The notes beneath the pieces are model-generated. The model did no database searches and was not told the origin of the DNA. It saw nothing but the letters and a program-made list of their open reading frames with translations. From NCBI GenBank assembly GCA_009801015.1, contig VHZZ01004324.1:9079-73078 (forward strand): a DNA stretch of 64,000 nucleotides. The letters are read 5' to 3'. The DNA is from Silene noctiflora. Its lineage: Eukaryota; Streptophyta; Magnoliopsida; Caryophyllales; Caryophyllaceae. Positions 57,506 through 64,000 of this stretch are shown here, piece after piece. A program made the position numbers and the translations under genes. The first letter of the stretch is position 1; each line of letters opens with the position of its first letter.

Positions 57506-58768
57506 TTACATAGCTATCGCAAATCCTTCCCTAGGCATCATTGGCTCCTCTTCAGTTTTCGGTCTGTAATGAATTGGATTGTCATCAGTAGTCTTCTTTT
57601 CTCCAACGCTGCCCAGGGAATGAGATAAGTCACTGCAGGCTTTTGGTGGAGTTCCTTTATATGCTTTGCAAACATAGCTCATAAACTCGTCATACTCCTA
57701 CATTTCACCAACAATTTATAGCATTAAAACTTGTGCAATCCACTGAATTAATAGTCGTACCAGGGCAACACTCATATCATTAATATATCACCTCATAAAG
57801 GGGCTGCCCATCCACAACCACCCAGGGAACATATTTTTTTGGAGGTTCCAGTGCATTTGTTTCTGCTCCATATTTAAGCACCAACTGCATCCTCGTAAAA
57901 TTTTAAAAACGATGTGATTGCGATTTGCGAAGGTATGAATGTGTGCATATATATACATAGATGAAGATGGACCAACCTCTTTGCCATGGCCGCTTGAATA
58001 ACATCCCATAACAGGCTTTGGATCCACCCCCAATGTTTGGAAACAAGTCTCCCATTCACTATACTTGTGCTTATATACCAGACTCTCCACACAATATATA
58101 AAGGGGAAGTGCTCACTCTGTCAAGGTTATATTCATCATAAACATTAGCTGGCTGGATTACATAAAACAAACTCAGCTATCAGCGCTGAGCTACTGACCT
58201 TACCACTAATTCAATCAAGGATAACTCTTTAATCTTACGAGTTTCGAAAAAAGGCCATCTGATCAGTTAAGCAAAAAGAAGAGAAGATACAGAATGTAAG
58301 AGGAGGAAAGGTATGAGTAATCTAACCAGACGGGGCCACACATCAAGAGCACATGCATCAATTTCATTAAGTAAGCACTCAGAAGGGCCATGCTGAAGTA
58401 ACCAAACACAAGCCAAGTTAGTTTTAAAAGGAAAATCTAGCTGATGCTAGGATCTAATTATATTGTTATGGAGGTGGATCTAGAAAGAAGCTGACCTGAC
58501 AAGCAATAGAGTCACCTGATGTAACTTTGGCGTTTCCCCAAGGATAAAAGTTGAGATCGATGATGTCAATAAGACCATTTTGGAAGATGGGAGGAAGTAG
58601 ATTGACAATGAAGTTGGCACAGTATGGACACAAGCTCTCATAGTACAAATCAACTGCCACCTTTTCCCCTGAATTCAACTCCAACTGATACCCTGCTAAG
58701 CAAGTCTGGATTTCCAATAGCAACAAGCACGAGAACACACAAAAACATCGGACTCCAATTGAAGCCAT
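57506..58768 (-). CDS. GILT-like thiol reductase, copy 1
   Basis: Five exons on the minus strand: 58768-58496, 58392-58327, 58117-57977, 57884-57792, 57697-57506; 254 residues. A signal peptide (about 1-25, SCLLLLEIQTCLA) is followed by the thioredoxin-like fold with active site CPYC (47-50) and the family signature CQHGxxECxxNxxxxC, read exactly as CQHGPSECLLNEIDAC. Later blocks WETCFQTLGVDPKP and YVPWVVVDGQPLYE are typical. Gamma-interferon-inducible lysosomal thiol reductases reduce protein disulfides in acidic compartments; plant members (OSH1-like) are secreted or vacuolar and poorly known. It is a tandem paralogue of the gene at 60533, with identical lengths for exons 2, 3 and 4 (66, 141, 93). 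Confidence 0.94.
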
Positions 58769-60532
58769 TCTTCACCTGTACAGCCCAGATATGAGGTCGA
58801 ACTCTGATTAATGCTGTCTCAAGGGTTTCTAATCAGGTCAGAAGTTGATTATGTGAATATTCTGTAATCTGTCTCCCGCAGGTATTATGTGAATATTCTG
58901 TCTCAAACCATCACTTTCACTGTTTCATTCCCCTCTCATCTAAACCATTCATCTGATACTTTGACTTAATGGAGCCCTACCAGTTCCACAACAAATTTAA
59001 TGCAATGGACCGCATTCAGAAATTTTCTCGGTGGTATCAATAGATTCCACTGACATTTTATATTAGTAATTATTCAGGTTTCTGATAGTTGACTTTAATG
59101 TAAACCCTCCAATTGCAAACTTTCTTGCATGTTTTCATTGTTGGTATCCACTTGAGAGTAGAGTCGAGATAAATTCTCATATCTCCATTGTTGCTCTTTC
59201 ATCAATAGTTAGTTATGCAAGGCTTCCATCTCTTCACTTTTACAACTTTTTAATTTTGTTTGATCAACCCAATATAAGATTAATCAGGACACCTTAAAAT
59301 GGCCCCAAATCACTTACTCAAATACGATTAAATTGCAAAATATAGATAGTCACAAACTCCTATATCATATACAGTAGTGCCCAGTTCCACTGGTGAGAAA
59401 CAAATGATTGTATACTAGAAAACAGAAGAAAATAAAAATTGAATCTTTGGACTCAACAGTCTGCATATTCAATTCGGAGTAGTCAAGTTAAACCTCTCAC
59501 AAGTCACACCGTCCTTTGAATTTATCCTTATTTAAATTGATTTCAAGAATTTGTGATTCAACTCCTACAACAACTGATACAAGTAATAAGTTTACTGTTA
59601 TTAATTAACAGTCGAGGTACTTAGATAGGGGGATTAACATATAGACTCACTAACTAACTAATTCTAATTAAAAAAAAAAAAAAAAGGAAAAAAAAGGGGT
59701 TAGGGTAAATACAAAGCAACCACATAATAAGTATAACTATTTGGAGTGAAGAAAGATACAGAGTTTATTACCTGGTAATCCTTCTACTTTTGTTTCGCCC
59801 AGTTTATGGAGTTAATCCAAACAAAATTCAGATAAGTAGAGGAGAGAACGGAAGAGGAACCTTCAAAATGAATAAAGTCACATGGGTAAAAGTGTTAAAA
59901 CATTATTTTATGTTCCAAAGCGTCCCGCCCTAGAAATGTGTAAGAGATGCCATTAGGCATTAACTGCCTGCCTAGAAACTAACAAAAAATAAATGAAAAA
60001 TGGATATAGATTGATAATTATGTTCAAGGTCTCACGTAACATTAATCAAGGAGTGCCACCCAATCTCGGCACATCCTCTCTCATTCAATAAGTGAGAACC
60101 TCTACAATAATAGATGCATATGAGAGGGGGACACCCTATTAATATCCGTAAGTATATTGGAATGGAGGGAGTATGAAACTATAAGTACGACATTTGTCAT
60201 TGTGGTAGGTTAAAACAAAGGCTAACTAACAAAATGCAATCATTCATACAGAAAGTTGATGTTTAAATTATTGTGTTTGTGTTTATTACAGTACATAATG
60301 ACGTCCCTTTTTCTATCTATTAATAAAGCATAACAAATTTCTGATTTGCCTCCATCGTAAGAACCACATATCATGGCTACACACACAAGCTTCAGGACAA
60401 CGATAACTAGAGGGATACTCACAGATTCCATACAATAATTTATTTATTTATTTAATCAGAATAACAATCTAGTTTTTGCTGCCTTCTCGCATTTTGCTTC
60501 AAGATCCTTCATCATTTGGAGTAATCGTGAAC
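58769..60532. other. Spacer between the two GILT-like genes
   Basis: Promoter and leader of copy 1 and 3' UTR of copy 2. A Stowaway-like edge (GAATGGAGGGAGTATG) at about 60160-60175 and an A-run at 59671-59686. A 63-codon frame at 60240 is not recognised. No other gene seen. Confidence 0.55.
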
Positions 60533-61683
60533 TCATGGATGGGCATTATTGTGGTCATTTGTAGCATAACAAGTAGGATAAACATGAGGCGTTTCGTCAG
60601 TCGTTGAAATGCTGGAAGACTTGTCATGGCAAGCACTAGGCGGAGTGCCCTTATAAGCTCTGCAGATGTAGTTTATTAAGTTTCCAATGTCCTGTCACAA
60701 TAAACATTTGATGAGATACGGAGTACCATTCTTAATCCTTCCCGAATAACAAAGAAATAAGTAACATAGCAGACGGTCTTCCTAACCTCTTTGAGGGGTT
60801 GTTTATTCACAACGACCCATGGTACATACTCATGCTGAGGCTTCAGTTCTTTCGTCTCCTTGGCGTATTTTAGCTCAAGCTGCATCAACTCATTCGTCTC
60901 AAAATCAAACCACAAAAACGCAAATACACTTAACATTCTATATTTTCTGCTACTCATGGGACTGTCTTTGAATGAGGACTAACCTGCTTGCCATGATCAC
61001 TGGTGGAGCAATCCTTGACGGGTTTTGGATCCAAACTCAACTTGGTAAAACAAGTCTCCCACTCAGTATGCTTTCCCTTGGATGCTAGATTCTCCACACA
61101 CAGGATGAAAGGGAAGTACTTAACCTATCAAAAATGAGACCAGTTATAAGCATCAGCTCTCTAAAATATGAATGTACATTCGACAGTACATACTGCACGA
61201 AAATGTCTTACCGGAGTAGGCCAAGCATCAATAGCACAGGCTTCAACTGTATTCAAAAAGCACTCAGGCGGGCCATGCTGGAAAAAAGAAGAAGAAAGAA
61301 AAAGAGAGACGGAGACTTGATTAAGAAGGGGGAAACCTCGGAAACACTAAAGATGGAAAAAAAAAAAACAAGGGAACAATTAAGTTAATGACCTGGCAAA
61401 CGAAAGACTGGTTGGAATGGACCCTGGCATTGCCCCAAGGAACAAGCCTGAGTTCAACTATGTCAATAAGCTCGTTTTTGAACAATGGGGTAAGACCTTC
61501 AAGGATAAAGTCTTGACAGCCGGGACATAAAGTCTCATAGTACAAATTCACTGGTACTTTTTGAGCAGAATTAGGCAGAATGTGGTGGTGATCATTGTTG
61601 TCAAATAAAGACCTTGCTAGGCAATCCTCAATGGCTATCAGGCACGAGAGTAGAAAAATGCAGTGCATGAGTGTAGAGGCCAT
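60533..61683 (-). CDS. GILT-like thiol reductase, copy 2
   Basis: Five exons on the minus strand: 61683-61393, 61277-61212, 61124-60984, 60879-60787, 60691-60533; 249 residues. Signal peptide about 1-23; active site CPGC (53-56); signature CQHGPPECFLNTVEAC complete. WETCFTKLSLDPKP and YVPWVVVNKQPLKE align with copy 1. A further in-frame ATG lies 96 bases upstream, but MASTLMHC aligns with the start of copy 1. Compared with copy 1 the active-site dipeptide is PG rather than PY and the C-terminal tail is unrelated and His/Asn-rich. Role as for copy 1; subfunctional divergence is possible. Confidence 0.94.
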
Positions 61684-62747
61684 GTTGTCAAGCAGGATGC
61701 TTAAGCTTGAGTATAAGTAGTAGCGAGCAATATGGCTATAAATTATGTAGCGCTGTAAATTCAAAGTGACAGATGACAAGGATACAGTAATTCATACAAG
61801 ATGATAATGACAACCCATGAAAGCAATTGCAACTTCTAAGAAGTGTGGCTATGTGAAGTATGAATATGATGTGAATCTCCACTAATTAAACTTTACGGGA
61901 TACTAAACCTGTGTTTTAGGTTCATATTAGGAGAGATTCTTCCTTGCACCCCATTCACTCTCATCATTTTTGGACTGGCTGATCGACACCAACATATTAT
62001 TTGAGTCCTTCAATTATACGGCCATTACTCATCAATCACCAACAGGAGAATATCTAATATGAACAGCATCAGGCATCATAAAAATACTTGAAGAGAAAGT
62101 TGTCATCCATTAGGGTCCACACTCCACAGAGAGAGTGTTATACGAGAAAGCTAAAATGCAGTAATAAAGAGTACGGCGTATTTAGTTCATGTAACACTCT
62201 TTTTATTGTTTTGAAATGTTGAGTTCTTACCCATCTCTTGTAGATGATCCCATTCTTTTTACAATAACAATTGTGACAAAAAATCAGAGAAAGGGAGAAA
62301 CTGACTTCATTCTAGTAAATTGAGAGTAATTCATAATACGGAAAATAAGTTCAGATGAGTTTTACGAATAATCACAGTTAAACTGACGCAAAAAAGCCTT
62401 GAAAGACGGAAAACATAGTTGGGTGCTTGAAGATGTTTCTTGTAATCCTTTTGGTGAATGAGGCACAAACAGTGGAATCAGTGAAACAATTCAAACAAAC
62501 TTGCGCACACAGACAAGAGTAAGAAAGCACATTAAAGTATTAAACATGAGCTACAAGCCTACGAGTGCAACAACTTATGAAATAGCAGCATCTGTAAGGA
62601 GACACCAGAATCCTGCCTCTTATTCATCCTCCCAATCTTAAAGCTACTACAGCGGCATCTGTAAGGAGACACTAGAATCCTGCCTCTAATGTATCCTTCA
62701 TTTTAAAGCTACTACACTTACTAGTAAGGAGTATCCAACTACGAGTA
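61684..62747. other. Spacer and 3' UTR of the CCR-like gene
   Basis: Promoter of GILT-like copy 2 and the downstream region of the minus-strand reductase gene. Apart from the tandem repeat at 62588-62716 nothing is recognised. Confidence 0.55.
62588..62716. repeat. ~67-bp tandem duplication in the CCR-like 3' UTR
   Basis: Units start at 62588 and 62655, both GCATCTGTAAGGAGACAC (last bases vary) and both ending in TAAAGCTACTAC. Several mismatches and a small indel show it is older than the other duplications in the window. Confidence 0.9.
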
Positions 62748-64000
62748 TCAGTTTGAAGATAGAAATCCTTTGCTCTTCAAACTCTCCACGGATTCCTTGA
62801 TTATTTGCTCCATGGATGTAAAGTTCAGACCTAGATCCATCAACTTCTTGGAAGCGTCAGTAGCCCTCATCAGCCCTGGCTGTGTATCTTTTGGCAATCT
62901 GTCGAGATAGATTGAGAAGTAAGGGCCAAAATTACAGTTCGTCAAAACCAATACAATAGCTACCATAATCTAATGAGGTCGGCATGCAAAAACAGATTTC
63001 AATCGCAGAACTAGATTAATCCATAGTCCCATGTGTTTGAAAAAGGCATAGAGTTATGTTGGCATTTTGGGTACCTTGGCACATTATACTCTGGGAATAG
63101 TTCAGCGACTTTGGCAGCAAAATCCCCATAATGAGAGATGGCTTCTACACACATGTGCCTTCCTGTGGCAGACTTGTTTTCATACACTATAATGTGTGCC
63201 ATGGCTACATCCTTGACATGGACTGATCCCATAAAGAAGTCTTGATACGTTTCAGTACTGCCTGTTATTGTTTCATACGAGTAACATCAGAAGAGGTGGA
63301 TGAATCATCAGTAAAATAGCAGAGAATGGGGAAGGAGAAGAAAGGGAAATACCTTGAAGAAGGCGAAGAAGCATTAGCATGCTGGCATTGAGGGTGGGTG
63401 GAAGAATAGGTCCCATGACAGTGCCAGGATTGACGACGACTATGTCGAGCCCATTCTGTTTGGAAAACTCCCAAGCAGCTTTTTCAGCAGTAATCTTGGA
63501 AAGCGGATACCACAATCCATGCTGGCGGCAGTAATCGACATCAGCCCAACATTCCTCATCCTTAATCTTGTGATGAGGCCATGTAGGGCTGGGATGAATA
63601 GCGGATACGGAAGAAGTGACTACAACCCGCTTGACCCCAGCCTGTTTGGCGGCTGTGAGTACATTGTGAGTCCCTTTTACTGCAGGATCTAACAATTGGG
63701 CCTGAGGGTCTTGAACTTGATCAACTATGCAAGGAGATGCGAGGTGGAAAACACCTGATGTAGCGGTTACAGCGGCGAGGATAGAGTCATAATCAAGGAG
63801 ATCAATCTGGAACAGGCGGAGTCGAGTGTCTGCTCCTTGTAAGCTTAGTAGATGCTTCGTTTCATTCTCATCATCTGCAAAAAAACAGTAGTATACAGTA
63901 ATCTAATCCCAGTAAAGAGTAAAGAATAAAGATAGAAAATGAAAGATAGTAAAGAAAATAGAACAAAACCGAGATGTTTGACGGTGGCATGAACAGTGTA
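62748..64000 (-). CDS. Cinnamoyl-CoA reductase-like SDR (At2g33590/CRL1 type), 5' partial
   Basis: Exons on the minus strand: 64000-63970 (partial), 63874-63353, 63261-63075, 62898-62748; 296 residues present. The missing N-terminal part, about 25 residues by family, would hold the GxxGxxG nucleotide-binding loop. Present are VHATVKHL, LLDPAVKGTHNVLTAAKQAG, VKRVVVTSSVSAI, the catalytic YPLSK (Tyr and Lys of the extended SDR triad), VVNPGTVMGP, and the C-terminal LKSKGFLSS. The canonical CCR motif NWYCYGK is replaced by GLWYPLSK, as in CCR-like rather than lignin CCR enzymes. It is an NADPH-dependent, cytosolic reductase by family; substrate is not known from sequence. Confidence 0.94.

Overview
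The window is nuclear DNA from a flowering plant: intron-rich genes with GT-AG boundaries, plant-only families (B3/VAL repressor, CIPK, ALOG/LSH, RLCK-VII, lambda GST), plant LTR elements, MITEs and SINEs. A recurring nine-base motif (TACTCCGTA) that I associate with Caryophyllales genomes suggests that order; this is inference only. Scattered Ns and a 428-base gap mark a draft assembly. All exon models below were built by hand from splice sites and family conservation, and each complete model closes in frame.

Layout. 1-3.3 kb: remains of two LTR elements, each LTR holding an array of the palindrome ACTCGATCGAGT. 4.3-12.0 kb (+): VAL2/HSL1-like B3 repressor with 12 exons, whose intron 9 carries old element insertions. 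13.2-14.5 kb (+): intronless CIPK11/14-type kinase. 16.7-18.8 kb (+): U2 snRNP protein B''. 19.5-20.1 kb: fragment of an F-box/LRR (FBL3-type) pseudogene. 20.8-22.6 kb (+): lambda glutathione transferase. 23.7-24.9 kb (-): small unrecognised single-pass membrane protein. 25.7-28.4 kb (-): RLCK-VII (PBL-type) kinase. 29.9-31.4 kb (+): PPR protein of the At2g30100 type, cut by the gap. 32.6-35.3 kb (-): MRH1/MALE DISCOVERER-type LRR receptor pseudokinase. 36.6-39.6 kb (+): LRR plus ubiquitin-like protein of the At2g30105 type. 41.1-51.8 kb (+): Rab3GAP catalytic subunit with 22 coding exons. 53.2-53.9 kb (+): ALOG/LSH protein. 57.5-61.7 kb (-): tandem pair of GILT-like thiol reductases. 62.7-64.0 kb (-): cinnamoyl-CoA reductase-like SDR, N terminus off the window.

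The genes do not form an operon-like unit; they are independent euchromatic genes. The informative relations are the PPR and LRR-ubiquitin pair, whose Arabidopsis relatives have adjacent locus numbers but which here flank an opposite-strand receptor pseudokinase; the tandem GILT pair with matching internal exons; and small local duplications, one of which copied a splice acceptor in the GST gene. I found no CRISPR array, rRNA, convincing tRNA or intact mobile element. The least explained structure is the pair of helically spaced palindrome arrays in the two LTRs.
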